Source of the DNA: Paratinospora sagittata
Taxonomy: Eukaryota > Streptophyta > Magnoliopsida > Ranunculales > Menispermaceae
Reading direction: 5' to 3'
DNA: 64,000 nt
Assembly (NCBI GenBank): GCA_035771175.1
Contig: CM069593.1
Span: 2,164,461 to 2,228,460, forward strand
In this document: positions 12,001 through 23,081 of the stretch, one piece after another
How positions within the stretch are numbered: position 1 is the first letter of the stretch
Layout of the letters: each line of letters opens with the position of its first letter
Position numbers and translations under genes: made by a program
Notes under the pieces: generated by a model
Told to the model about the DNA's origin: nothing
Databases searched by the model: none
What the model saw: only the letters and a program-made list of their open reading frames with translations

Positions 12001-13970
12001 ACACATAGATTGTATATGGACTGTATATGACTTTCTTGGGATGATGAACTCTTGGTTGAGTTTCATATGGGTTTATTTGTAGATATTAAACCATGTAAAC
12101 AGGATGGATTTGATCTTGTTTGATTTTGGATGATGGATTTCGAATTTTGGTTCAATTATTACTGTCATATACAGGTTGTATATTGTGTTTATCAGATTTT
12201 TGTTTAGGTATTTTCCGCGTAAAAGCTTAGCAGTATTTCAGGTTTTATCCTGTAATGACATTATATGAGGTAGTATGTCGGTCGTAACGTCACCCGGAGA
12301 GGGGTCGCTGGCTCTAATTTAAGGTTTCTCCATTATGGTTGGATACCTATCTGTGAAAATCAATTTGATGATGAGCATCTGATCGAACATGTAACCCACT
12401 GGTCCTAGTGCTCAAAAGATTAAGTCTAGAAAATCAAACAATGGTTGAGGTCACACGGCTCTAATTTCTCTCCAAAAAATAAAATAAAATAAGCAATCTC
12501 ATAAAAGAAAAAAGGTTCACCTCTTCAAGGGCAGAAGTGTTTTCCTCCTGATGCAAATCATGTAGCTTTGGAAGAGCATTGGCTGCACATTTCCTAACAT
12601 AAACAGATGGATCTCTGGCACACTTACTGACAGCCACCAGAACAAGAGGCGTTATTACATGTAGACGGATTCCTGCCATAGCACGAAGCGCCCACGCACG
12701 AACCAATGGATTAGGATCTGACAAGTCTTTCTGGAAACAGTTGATAGATAACAATGCTTCATTTGGACGCCTGGTGTGAAAAACACAATAGAGAGGAATA
12801 AACAAAGACAAACAGTATGAATCAAAGCACCATACACATGAGCATGCTAATAGTCGTACAATGTCATATATGCACATATGAACATATCTTATAGTGATAG
12901 TTAACACTGAAGTGCTTCCTAAAAATTAAAGATTGGAATATACTACGATAAGTTGCACCTTCATCAAGAGATTGGTTCCATCAGTTAATCAAGATTTAAA
13001 ATGAAACTAAATTACAGCTTCAGTTAAAAGACTATGGCCATCCGCAAAGACAAACTAGATCAAAAGATCATATGCTTCATTAGAAACAAATGAAAATGAT
13101 TACTAATACATCTAATTGTGTGACTGGTGAATGGTAACAAAGTTTAAATAGGCAAAACTAAAACAACGTTCCTAAATATAGAAGTACCTGAGAACCTCCA
13201 CAAAACAATGTATCGAACAAGAAAATGGAAAGAAGCATATACTAAAAATATGATTTCTCCATCAATGAATTTACAAAAAACCAAGAATCTTTCATTTGGT
13301 ACAAAATAAACAAACATGGGCACAACCAGGAAACCCTAATTTAACAACTCAACAATTTTTTTTTCCCAACTACACACAGTACACTACACGAACCCTAATT
13401 TGAAAAAACTAATTAAAACAAACGTCGATCAGCAAAATACAAAAAGAGAAATGGAAATAACTTCTGAGACATACTTTTCAGCATAATGCAGCAGATACAA
13501 GTAAACCAGCTTCTTCACTTCCAGTGACTGAGATGCCACATTCTTGACAACCTGCTGTCACCATAAACACAAAAACTTAATATCGACCGAACCATATAAA
13601 ATCTCAGAATTTAACACGAATTTCAATTTCACAAGAACCCTAGTTTTTCACATAAAATTGATCGGTACAAGTAATTAATGATCCAAACTCGAATGAGCAA
13701 TAAACAAAAGCGCGATTCATGTGAAGCAATTAAAGAAAGAGAAGGAGGAGAGACCTGAGGGAAGAAATTGGAGACGTCGAAGCCCTGCGCGATGAGAGCG
13801 AGGAGACGCTTCAGAGCTTCACATTTCTCGGAATCGAATCGGCTGTCGAGAAGAGGAGCGATGTTGACATCGTCGGGATCGTCGTAGAGATGAGCGTCGG
13901 TGCCGATCCGAAACATCACCGACGATGCCTTGCTCAGAGTTTCGGCCGTAGATCCAAATTGGGGAAACAT
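1..13970 (-). CDS. AP3B: AP-3 complex subunit beta (partial, nine 5' coding exons; 3' end outside window)
   Basis: Large beta-adaptin subunit of the AP-3 coat, which sorts membrane cargo from the Golgi/endosome to the vacuole. Exons read on the minus strand: 13755-13970, 13475-13551, 12521-12770, 8385-9011, 6754-6927, 4221-4347, 4017-4126, 1829-2029 and 1-933. All junctions have GT/AG and phases match, giving 905 residues without a stop. The start is the ATG at 13968-13970, which opens a conserved N-terminus (IGTDAHLYDDP near residue 22, then DVNIAPLLDS). HEAT/armadillo-type helices follow, with RPNEALLSIN, NPLVRAWALR and DHSPGVVGAAAAAF. Residues about 734-784 form the Ser/acidic hinge typical of AP-3 beta, followed by RALESWLDGEP and the start of the ear region. 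The family is about 1,000-1,150 residues long, so the C-terminal ear is off the left edge. Introns of up to 3.5 kb are filled with mobile elements but the exons look intact. Identity is recognised from plant AP3B/PAT2 proteins, not from a search. Confidence 0.95.
1550..1745 (+). repeat. tRNA-derived SINE relic in an AP3B intron
   Basis: A box A-like segment (ATAACAGTAAAGAATGC, from about 1560) is followed about 30 bp later by a box B-like segment (GGTCACAGGTTTAAATCTTG). Downstream comes a GGGGGTAATGCTACAGATAT...GACCCATCCTTAGACTCCC body typical of plant tRNA-related SINEs. It lies in the intron between 934 and 1828, in the antisense orientation relative to the gene. No clean target-site duplication was found, so the ends are approximate. 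Confidence 0.55.
2030..4016. other. AP3B intron, AT-rich, no recognised element
   Basis: This intron between coding exons 1829-2029 and 4017-4126 holds no reading frame resembling a protein and no repeat that I can classify. Short ORFs here are low-complexity chance frames. Confidence 0.6.
5130..5322. repeat. Local tandem duplication (about 100-bp unit, two copies) in an AP3B intron
   Basis: The stretch at about 5130-5222 recurs with few changes at about 5233-5322. Both copies run from TATATTGAAT(T/A)AT through AAATATATTTTGAATTTT and AAATATAAAATATATTAT to GGTTACC/GATTACCTTTATAATAC. It is a simple head-to-tail duplication in very AT-rich intronic DNA with no coding content. Confidence 0.75.
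5390..5880 (+). mobile_element. RTE-type LINE 3'-end relic in an AP3B intron
   Basis: A decayed frame around 5567-5625 reads MVGVAPIENKMKENQLRWFG, the hallmark C-terminal motif of RTE-class plant LINE reverse transcriptases. It is followed by the usual 3' end, GAGTGGAAGAAGCAGATCCG, then CCCCATATAGTTGGA and AAGCTTAGTTGAGTTGAG. Stops and frameshifts upstream show it is dead. It is antisense to AP3B. Confidence 0.75.
7305..7517 (+). repeat. tRNA-derived SINE with 14-bp target-site duplication
   Basis: The head GTTGTTACAGTTGGTAAAGA carries a box A, and GGTTGCAGGTTCAATTTTTG carries a box B. The body ends with a poly(A) tail at about 7493-7506. It is flanked by direct repeats AGATGTAACAAATG (7291-7304) and AGATGTAACACATG (7518-7531) with one mismatch, the expected mark of LINE-machinery insertion. 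It lies in the AP3B intron between 6928 and 8384. Confidence 0.85.
7620..7890 (+). mobile_element. Second RTE-type LINE relic in the same AP3B intron
   Basis: Around 7780-7860 the sequence gives a degraded match to the same reverse transcriptase C-terminal segment as the copy at 5.4-5.9 kb (IPIEDKM...NNQP.CFGHKQ), interrupted by stop codons. It begins about 100 bp downstream of the SINE at 7305-7517. Confidence 0.6.
9130..10030. repeat. Intronic repeat rich in AATTCGA motifs
   Basis: The edges of this block are saturated with AATTCGA, TTCGACAA and complementary CGAATT motifs: 9140-9350, then inverted versions at about 9900-10020. The centre is AT-rich. This suggests a decayed foldback or MITE-like element in the large AP3B intron, but no target-site duplication was found. 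Confidence 0.4.
10078..12311 (+). mobile_element. Solo-LTR-like element of chromovirus (Tekay/Del) type in the largest AP3B intron
   Basis: The block begins TGTAACGACC and ends near GGTCGTAACGTCACCC...GGGGTCGC, the style of Gypsy chromovirus LTRs. In its last third it shares an ordered set of motifs with the LTR at 29958-31764: GTGAGTAT...CCT, a CTCACCC...TTTCAGGT segment, CGAA(A/G)GGAAAAGG and a GGTCNTNACGTCA tail. It contains direct repeats of GAAGCGCGCTCC at 10315-10480. No internal gag or pol is present. I could not find matching 5-bp flanks, so the ends are approximate. Confidence 0.6.
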
Positions 13971-14215
13971 TTGATGGAGTTTAGGATTCAGGTATTTGTG
14001 GTTCTTACAGATTGCTGAAAATTAGAAAGTTCGAATCTTGATTTCATTCGTAAATGCAATCGAATCGATCGATGACGAACTCCTGCTGTTGTTTCTCCAG
14101 CAGCAGAAGTGAAGAGCGGAGAACGATGGGATGGACTAGCACGTGGAGAGCAATGAGGCGGTGTTCGCTTAAGCAGCGAGCGTAATCTGTCGTACCTCGT
14201 TGATATAGAAAGTAA
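13971..14215 (-). promoter_or_regulatory. Probable 5' UTR and proximal promoter of the AP-3 beta gene
   Basis: This stretch directly precedes the AP3B start codon. It is less AT-rich than the flanking intergenic DNA and contains a repeated CAGCAG/CTCCAGCAG run near 14085-14105. No convincing TATA box is visible, which fits a constitutively expressed trafficking gene. The transcription start cannot be placed from sequence alone. Confidence 0.45.
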
Positions 14216-15809
14216 CGTTTGGTTTAGAGATTTAAGGTGATGTTTTATCGTTCTAGATAGTAGACTGTTTTCTAATTAAAAATTTAGAAAATTATTTTTA
14301 ATTTGCCTATTCAAATATTTTTTTCTATTTTTAAATTTTTGAATAAAAAAAATTATATTCCAATCACATACTAAATGCTACTGAACGAGAAAATAAAATC
14401 AGAAAAATGGATAAATTTATTTTTTTTATTTTTATAAAATAAATATTTGATAGACGACGTTATTAATTACTAATAAAGTTGGCATGATCAAAAAAAATTT
14501 ACTTCAAGCACTATATATACATGGGCTCTTCTTATTTGAGTGGGAAAATGTTCCAATAAGTTTGTGAGAAGTATATATACATGGAAGAAATTCGTTAAAA
14601 ATTAACATATTAAATAAAAAAAACATCGAAATAAACTATATAACATAGATGTGAGTGTAAAGTAATTGTAGTGGTCTAAAACTATGACATGGGTCTGTGC
14701 TCACCAATTAGAGTCTCTATTACTTCTTATCCTACATTATTTTAATTTGTAAATAAGTAAAATGGTAGCCAATGTTAGAGTTAGTGTGGTATGTAGCAAT
14801 GAACATGAATTCCAATCTCTCTCGACTGATCACTTCTATATGGAGTTTTCGGCACTTCTCATCTTTAAGAGATTAGTTGGATGCTTTGAGAGGATGAAAT
14901 GCCATTAAATTTAAAAGGAAATTAACATCAAACTTGTGACTTTGGAAAGATAATGGGAGAACCAATTCTCCCAAGTGCATGCCGAGCATATCAAACATCA
15001 AGGTCATTTTCATGCTCACAGCCCCAAAAGAAAAAGGAGTAAAACATGCTTCCAGCTAGCCCACATGCATCTTTGTTTGCTACAATTACATTAGACGACA
15101 GTACCTGCATATATATTTGCTAGCTATAAGTTCAACTTATGAACTTGGAGGACTCTTGTCAGGAAGCACCAAATGGGTTACTTCTTCCAAGCTACTTGCT
15201 ATCACAGTACTACTCAAAAGTACTACATCTGTATTTGCTAGAACTTAATTGTGAGTGATTTTGAGAAATTGATGCTTGACAGCACTAGCAACGCACTAGC
15301 AAGGGAAGCCGTTTTTCACAATTATAAGCAAGAAAAAGACACATGAAAAAATTGCCCAAAGAAGTGGGAAAACTATGTACGTTCATAGCCTAATTAAAGT
15401 GATGGGAGGAGTTGGTCACCGAATGAAGTGATTTCATGATCTATTAGAAAAAGTGTGATTAATTAATTAGGAGGAGTTGGGTATAATAATATATAACCCA
15501 AGGTATTAATTCCTTCTTAAATGGCTAACTCTCTCGAAGTCAACTTGAGCAGATATGACAACTAACCTTCTATTACTTGGCTTCCTTCATGAAGTCATAT
15601 AAATGCAAAAATTTGCTGGTTTGTGTGGCCTTCACATGTGCATTTTGTGCTTGCACCAATGCCTTCAATTTTAAATTGTATGATAATAGATGACAATATA
15701 TATATATATATATATATCAAAGTGACCAAGTTAGAACGTGATTGCATGTGTGGTTTAATGCAATAGGTAAAGGTTATTGATGGTGGATTCCTGTGCCACA
15801 TGGGTGACT
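14216..15809. other. Intergenic, no recognised gene
   Basis: AT-rich sequence between the AP3B promoter and the assembly gap. It holds short low-complexity frames and a (TA)n tract at about 15697-15717 but nothing that resembles a gene or a classifiable element. Confidence 0.6.
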
Positions 15810-15909
15810 NNNNNNNNNNNNNNNNNNNNNNNNNNNNNNNNNNNNNNNNNNNNNNNNNNNNNNNNNNNNNNNNNNNNNNNNNNNNNNNNNNNNNNNNNNN
15901 NNNNNNNNN
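15810..15909. other. Assembly gap (100 N)
   Basis: Exactly 100 N characters, a conventional placeholder for a gap of unknown size. Any frame spanning it is an artefact. Confidence 0.99.
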
Positions 15910-17257
15910 TGAATACAGAAAATTATATTCGAATTATCACTGAAACGAAACTATTTATGTATCTCAAACATTTTATTAAAATTAAGGTAGCATTCAAGAT
16001 TAGATTGGACAAATAACTGAATTAAAAAATATAAAATTTTATTATATAATAGATTATGAGTTAGTGCGGTAGGTTCTCAGATATCTGTACTTTCAAAAAA
16101 AAAAAAAAAAATGAAAAAGTGACGAGAAGAAACGGTCAAAACTAACGCCGCAGCTTGACCATAACAGCGTCCCACGTGGCAAACTCTGAGAGGCAGTGGA
16201 TTCAAGTTTTACTGATCTACAAATGGAGCGACGACTAATCTTGCTTTACAAAATTGACCGTCAAGTAAAACTAAAATGAGGGCGCGGACTAGAATATTAA
16301 AATGAGACGCCCAAAAAAGACTGAAAGCCTTCTCTAATTAAAAAAAAAAAAAAACTTAGATATATTATATACATGACTTGAAAGATTTCAATTACCAAGA
16401 TGTGACAATTTATTAAAATACGACTTATTAATTGGCATGTTATACATGACGAAGCATCGAACAATTACAATATAGATTAAATAAATAGAATTATATAATA
16501 ATTAATATTAATTATATGTAAACATAGAATTTGATCGAATTTGAAATTGTGTAGTAACTGGTGACTTATTCGTCAATAAAGACAAAATAATGATCTGTAC
16601 ATATAAATAATGTATTATATATATGTATATAGGGCTATCAAGAACCTATTATATACTCAGGAGTAATATATATAGATATTCTCATTTAATTAATGTTTAC
16701 TGATCTTCTAATAATTCATCACAGTGTACATTCATTTAAATTATCTTTATGTTTTATCATGCATATATATAGAGTCCTACTAGATGATAAATATCATTGG
16801 TTGCACAATTAATTAAATTGTTTGGTTGTGGAAACATATATATCATTGGTTCCTCTTTACAGGACAAAAAGGAGGGGTCGTCAGTGGCAACATGCAATTA
16901 ATCGATCGTTTGCTGTTTAATTATTGTTTTTCTTTTCTATTATTTTGTGAGCAACAGCCAACCAAGGCTGGACCAAACTACTCATTTGTTCTTTTCTGTA
17001 TGTATGTCCCCCATTAATTTTGAATGTAAAGTTTTATTTATAAATATGAGAGTATTTGTTATCATATCTCATGTAATAATTAAGAGAATTAATTGCTTAT
17101 TTGATATTAATTAATTATTGAATATATGATTAATTAAGTGTGTATGTGTTGTCAAGTTCAACAGTTAATTTATTTAAGGTTACAAAGGGAAAAATATTAC
17201 CTCGAGATGGTCTTTAATTTTATGCCACTTTTTCATTCAGCATGATTTTTCAAAAAA
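15910..17257. other. Intergenic, no recognised gene
   Basis: Mostly AT-rich. The interval 16130-16320 is distinctly less so and carries a CCACGTGG G-box-like core (about 16172) and several TTGACC/GGTCAA W-box-like motifs. It may be a promoter fragment of something lost in or near the assembly gap, but no gene follows. Confidence 0.45.
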
Positions 17258-17432
17258 AAAATACTTTAATAACACACTTTTTAAATACATTTTTATTAAC
17301 ATTACTTTTGATGAGAGTTATTAGATTGTCTCGAATTATGCATCAACACATGATTTGAGACAGTCTAATAACTCTTGAGAATAATGTCAACAAAATATAT
17401 TTTAAAATTAAATATGTTAGTCAAACATTACT
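17258..17432. repeat. Palindromic (foldback) MITE, copy 1
   Basis: The two halves form an imperfect inverted repeat. AGAGTTATTAGATTGTCTCG (about 17313) pairs with GAGACAGTCTAATAACTCTT (about 17357), and the outer arms (ACATTTTTATTAACATTACT and its partner) continue the pairing. Related copies lie at 20627-20745, 46390-46555 and 46660-46800. Confidence 0.7.
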
Positions 17433-18491
17433 CTTTTTAAAAAGTTATGAAAATTAATTGATTTAATTTATGACTTATTTATTCTTTTCGTGCTTATTTC
17501 AATAGGTTTTGATTAATGTGAAATTATTAAACACGAGTCCATCAGGATCACTGGGACTGGGTCCATCCAAAAATAAAAAAAATAAAAAAGATGTAAAACT
17601 CATTATAATAAAATAAAAATAATATCTTTTTTTTTTTGTTCATTACTATTTTATCCTATAAAAATAAAATAAAGATGAGGTTATTCTTGAGATTAAAAAT
17701 AATTTTAGAATCTATTTAATTTAGGGTACCAAAAGGGCCCTAAGTGTCTGGGCCTTGGGCTAGGAGGGTAATTTCAAACCCACTAAGACGTTATGGGCAG
17801 ATCGCAGATGTGATTATAGGCCCAATGCGGACTGGTCTAATATTTTTCCAAGTGTATCCCATCTTTTATTTATTTTATTTTTTTAAAGTATTAAATTCTA
17901 GGTGGAAGGATACCCGAAAAAGAAGCAGGTGAACAACTTATTATGGCTAAGAACTGTTGATGGCAGTACTTCGCTATAACTTTTTTATGTCGGCGCCTAT
18001 GAATCAATAGCCATCTAATTTTGCATTGGGGCCACAAATGTCTGAAACCTAGATATGCCACGTAGCACAAAATAAAGTAAAGTAGTTTTTTCAAAACAAG
18101 AATTCCTTGAATAATAATTACACGAGTGCGCTAGTACAAGCATAGCTGCTACTCTCCACCAGCGAGCTTGTTTGGACTTCAGGAAGGGACCCCTCAGGTT
18201 GGACCGTGAAATTATTCCACGTGTTAATGACGTAAGTCATTATATGTTATTGGCCCTGTTTAAGATAGCTATGGGGCGAGAAACATTTTATTTCAAATGC
18301 ACCCTTACAAACAGGCCCATTAAACGTATAATCATAATTAATTACACAAAGTATATAAAATAATGGTTGTGTTTAGGAGTATTTTTTTTTTTTTTGGAGA
18401 AGTGTTTCTACCAAAAATATTTTTAAAAATAGCTAATTTCTCTGGCTTTTTTTAAAAGTTAAAAATCACTTGTTTTCAATCTTAATATAAT
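17433..18491. other. Intergenic, no recognised gene
   Basis: No reading frame resembling a known protein. A less AT-rich patch lies at 17730-18260 and a T-run at about 18380. Confidence 0.5.
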
Positions 18492-19066
18492 ATAGGGTGT
18501 AAGTCAATCCGATCGATATGACCAACATGATCGAATTGAGCATAACCCGATGGGTTGAATTGTTTTAGCTGTTTGAGTTAGGTTGAGTTTAAAAATCTTA
18601 ATTCGAACAGTTTAGATTAAGTCATGAGCTAACTCGCTTGAAACTCAATCCAACCCAACCTAAACTGGACTTGACATAATTCTAAAATCTCTTATCAAAC
18701 CATCAATCTTTCCGGTTATTAACTTTCTGAACTTATATTTATTATTTTATAACATGGTGGATGTGGATGAATGTAGTTGTATTTAAAACATTTTTGATAT
18801 TATTGTTACCAAATTTATAAATTAATTTTGTTATATTTAAAATATAACATATGTGATGTTTATTAAAGTAAAATTTATATGTAAAAATTATAGGTGTAGT
18901 TTAAGTTATTTCAACCTGAATGACCAACTTAATCTAATATGAACGAGGTTGGGTTGAGTTGAAGAACTAGTTTAATTCGAATTCAATTTTATTTTTTCTA
19001 ACTTAAACTATTTGATTTGAGTTAAATTTTGGTTCTAACCCAACCTAACCTATATCTTCACATCCC
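18492..19066. mobile_element. hAT-like non-autonomous element
   Basis: The 575-bp block starts ATAGGGTGTAAG and ends CTTCACATCCC, imperfect inverted termini. It is bounded by the direct repeat TTAATATAAT at 18482-18491 and 19067-19076. An 8-bp target duplication within this repeat fits hAT transposition. The interior is rich in Y-rich/R-rich GAGTTGGGTT-type motifs seen in dispersed plant repeats. No transposase is present. Confidence 0.7.
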
Positions 19067-20626
19067 TTAATATAATTAAATCATGGAGTTCAAATATTAC
19101 TTGAAAAATTAATAATTAGTTTACTTTACATACTTTTTTTTATCCATATTATATATATCTTTAAATAATTATAATTTTTCAAGCTTTAAAATGAACATCA
19201 TCATTATTTGTATTTACATGATTTGTAAAAATGGAAATTAATATTAATGTTGAGCTATCACATTCATGGGGAAATTAAATGAAAGGCGAAAACTTGAAGA
19301 GCGTGGCTCGCCCAATAACTTCAATGAGAGAGGACAATCAAACTCCAACTATTCCTTACCTCACATGCAGAGGAGCATTGAAACGTATATGTACCTTCAT
19401 ATATAGGGCCCCCCACACTTATACCTTGTGAGGGAGGGTACCTCACCTCTCACCTCATTTGTGGTAGGTAGAGAGGTTGACTCTTCTAGCCTTTGTTGTA
19501 GTTATTATTATTTAGGTGGGCTTGCGGTTGTTGTAAAGGCTAATTGTACAAAAAAGAAAGAGGTAAGAGTACTAGGAATCACGAAAGTACTTCAATATTT
19601 AATATTAATGACAAAAAACAATCTTCCCCCTCATATATATAGACCAAATTTCATCAAAAAAATCAAAGGCAAAAATAACTTTAAAAAAATATAACTACTT
19701 AAAATTTAGATATCTACCATCAATTAAATTCCCAAGGTGGTAAGGAGACCACTTTTAAGAGACCACTTTCTTACCACAAGTTTGGTTTCAAGTACCAAAG
19801 TAGACTTCGTCTTTGTCACGAATGGACAACACATCTTTGCCGCCTTTATGTCATGGGCATGTGTGGAAATATGTACCTTTCATTGAATGGGATGTCAGAT
19901 AATATGTGGGCCTAGATTTTTACTAGTACATATATTGTCTTCGTCTTAATCATTTCAGGGCTTAAGTGTAGGATTTTAATCTAAAAGAATTTGATACTAA
20001 TTAAAGTAAGGTGAGATCTCAACTTATATTTTATGTGATAAATTTTTTCATATCTAAAGTAAGATTATTATTTCAGTTTATACATACCTAACAAATCTTT
20101 ACCTTAGAAGAAATTTAACTTCATCACGATTGTATATCTCAAAATTTATGTCAGATCAACAGTCACCATTATCTCAAGGAGGAGCAACTCGAGAAATAAT
20201 TTGTGAGTCATAAGCAAACGCGCATGCCTTAACATATATACATGTGTTCTCAACCGAATCATTCACTCTAATACTACTTGTTAGGCAAGCTTAGACTTCG
20301 AGACTTAGGTGTGAAATTTTACTTTAAGACCTCGATATTAATAAAAATGAAATCTTATCTTATGTTTTATATGATGAACTTACTAATATCCAATGTGAGA
20401 CTATTATTTCAGTTCACACATACCTAACACAAGTGAATTAATTTTTATAGTGTGTATAAAGTACTACCTAAATTACTCACTAAATTTTTTTTGAAGGCAT
20501 TATTGAGTTGAGTTGAGTTATGAGTATAATGATTAAATTTAGGGTTGATGAGTTGCTTATAAAATAAAGGACTTCCCTTATTTAAGTACAAGGAAATGTA
20601 TGGACTTTTATTTATTTATTGAGTAA
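19067..20626. repeat. Intergenic with an internally duplicated dispersed repeat
   Basis: The segment at about 19975-20100 (GATTTTAATCTAAAAG... TATGTGATAAATTTTTTCAT ... TATTATTTCAGTTTATACAT) is repeated in degraded form at about 20310-20445. A related sequence appears at 43435-43725. The class is unknown. The rest is AT-rich and featureless. Confidence 0.5.
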
Positions 20627-20745
20627 TGTTTGATTAATACGCTTTATTAACATTATCTCTGTGAGTTGATGAATAGACGATCCAATAACTTTTAAGGACA
20701 ATACTAATAAAATGTGTTTATAAAGCATTTTCGATTTTTATTTTC
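20627..20745. repeat. Foldback MITE fragment, copy 2
   Basis: The sequence TAATGTTTGATTAATACGC...TTATTAACATTATCT...GATCCAATAACTTTTAAGG...ACTAATAAAATG matches, with decay, the arms of the palindromic MITE at 17258-17432. Confidence 0.5.
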
Positions 20746-21816
20746 ATAAAAATTCAAAATTTGAAGCAATAAGAGAGGGTGCTACAAGTGTATAAAAGAG
20801 AGGTAGGAGAAGGGTATAGGTGGGTTAGGGGCACGTGCATGATCACTTGATAACTGGAATCTGTCGGCCGGTAGTGGGTCGAACGTAGCTCAGCTTTTCT
20901 GTCTTCTCTCCAAAACTATCTGTCCAAAGATATCAAGATTTTTCATTTTTTTTTTTCCTACTTGCAACCTTTTATCTCTCTTTCTAAATTTATATTTTAT
21001 TTTGATCTCAATTATTTTCATGCTAAGAGAGTACTGGAGAATGTCTGTTAGATTGAGTTTGGACATGACATTTTCTGATCTTAATTTACATGGGTATTCT
21101 AGATTAATTCAAATATCCTTACCTACCTATATTTCCACTGATCTAATAATCTAGATTAATGATATATGTAAGTTTACATATTAAATAAATATCCAACCGT
21201 ACATTGCATCACCTCTGAGAACTACCAAAGGATGATAATTTCAGAAGACGATCAATGTCGATGTTAAGAGATGGTTTCACTTACATGTTGTGCATGAATA
21301 AGGAATGATAAGCCCTGGCTGACACTATGCGGACTTTGATTCGGTGCTCTGCTGGATCCAAGTTAAGAAATTGGTCATTCAAGAACACCACCCATGATCA
21401 CATGCATAATGATGTAAGAAACCTTAGCACTCAGCAGTTACTAACCATTTCAAGTAACATAGAGAGAAAGAGAGAAAAACAAAAGGAGGGGTTGAGAAAA
21501 TAATGTATGGCAAATGCTTGCAAATGTAACAATTATACAATAAAAAAAGGTGAATAGCTAAGAGACTTCGGCTGTAATCTGATGTATATTATTAAATCTT
21601 TTGTCTACAATTTCATATGTATTAGGGAAGGGAAGAATTAATTAATTTCAGATAAAGGTTATAAAATGAGGCTGATGTATTACTTGCCTCACTAAATTAT
21701 TGTCATTCCATAAAGATTAATTAGGATTGTGGTTTACTATATATGTTAAATGGAACGGGTACTATCTACTGATTCTTTTGCCTCATTTTGTGGGATCAAG
21801 GACAATATATATTCTA
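20746..21816. other. Intergenic, no recognised gene
   Basis: Nothing here resembles coding sequence. A stretch near 20830-20920 is comparatively GC-rich and includes CACGTGCATG, but no transcript can be inferred. Confidence 0.5.
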
Positions 21817-21818
21817 CC

Positions 21819-22557
21819 AGTGGCGGCCCTGAGACGGGCAGCAGGGCGACCGTCAGGACCCCAATTTTTTAGGTCCCACTTTATTTAATTTAGTTTTATA
21901 TATTTAATTTTTTTTAATATTATTTTAAAATATATTTTTATTTTTTTTTAATTATAATATTTTTGATTTACTATTTATTAGCCAAAAAAAATGAATCAAA
22001 ACTCAAACAAATTGAAACCCTCTTTTCAATTTCAACGCAAACGACGAGCAAACTAATCGGCATAATCACGATTTTCTTTTCCAATGCATGAGTTCCCGAG
22101 CGTTCGTCGGCATTCTTCGACCTTCGTTCTGCTTCCGGTGTTCACCGTCTGGCGTCGCCTTCTTCTTTTGTTTCTTTCCGTTTCGCTTTTCAGTCTTCCA
22201 CAACGACCACCAACGTTGTTTCTTCTTCTTCTTCTTCTTGTTCTTTTTTTGTTTTTTTATTATTGAAATTCAATCATATTTTTTGTTTGTTTGTTATTTT
22301 AGGTATTTGAGATTTGTTGTAATGTTTGGTTTTATGAAACCTTTGTAAATGTATTTAATTTTTTTGTAATAGGTTATTTTGATATTTTAACAATGTCTGC
22401 AATGTATTATTTATAAAATAATTTGTTCATTTATGAAATTATGCATTGTAACTTATTAGCGATATTTATAAAAATATATGTCTTTAGATTTATAAAATTA
22501 AGGGCCTTATTTTATGTACTTCGCCCTGGGCCTCTAAATATTTAGGACCGGCCTTAG
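21819..22557. mobile_element. hAT-like non-autonomous element with CAGTGGCGGC terminus
   Basis: The left end CAGTGGCGGCCCTGAGAC and right end GGACCGGCCTTA form the imperfect inverted termini of a repeat common in dicots. Subterminal segments also pair: GGTCCCACTTTA on the left, GGGCCTTATTTTATG with GGGCCTCTAAATATTTAGG on the right. The right terminus is slightly shorter than the left. Two overlapping Phe-rich frames at 22084-22348 are pyrimidine-tract artefacts. Confidence 0.6.
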
Positions 22558-22832
22558 GAAAAAGTCAAAATAATAAGTAAGGAACTGGTGGTTGTATCCC
22601 ATAGTTTCGCTTTTGGAAACAAGAGGAGGAGATGTACACAATAAAATGGAAAGAGATGGTGATTCTAAAGGAAAAATGATTTTGGGACCCAAAAATTATT
22701 CTAAAAAATCATATTTGTGTTGATGTGGTATATGATGAGTAGAGGGTGTTTTATTTTATTTTATTTTTGAATTTTTCTTCTTTCTCATGATATAGTCATG
22801 TGGTCAATTGTTACATCTGCTTAGATATAGAT

Positions 22833-23055
22833 TTAAGTCTTCTTTGGGAGAGTGGTGGCGTTTTAGGTCAAAAACTCTTTTTTGAAACGCAAAAGCGGAA
22901 CGCAGAAGCAAAGGGAGGATGCTTCTTGAAAATGGTCAAAAATCGCATTAGAAACCAAGACACAATCGTGCTATTGGCTACCCAAACGCGCCAACCCAAC
23001 GTTTTCCTTGATTTCATGCCGCAACGACACTTCTACCGTGCGCCCCAATAGGGCC
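22833..23055. repeat. Short MITE-like block, decayed
   Basis: A GC-richer block bounded by CTTCTTTGGGAGAGTGGTGG on the left and GTGCGCCCCAATAGGGCC on the right, resembling the CCCTATTTGG-type termini of small plant MITEs. A similar but distinct element is at 40812-40985. No target duplication was resolved. Confidence 0.4.
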
Positions 23056-23081
23056 TTAGTTACATATCTTGGGTCATTTTA

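Noticed and set aside
15777..16016. 79-codon frame across the N gap
   Set aside because: It spans undetermined bases, so the translation is meaningless.
18172..18363. Short frame in the less AT-rich patch
   Set aside because: No similarity to a known protein and no splice context; likely chance.
22084..22348. Two Phe/Leu-rich frames of 60 and 86 codons
   Set aside because: They are translations of a TTC/CTT pyrimidine tract within a hAT-like repeat.
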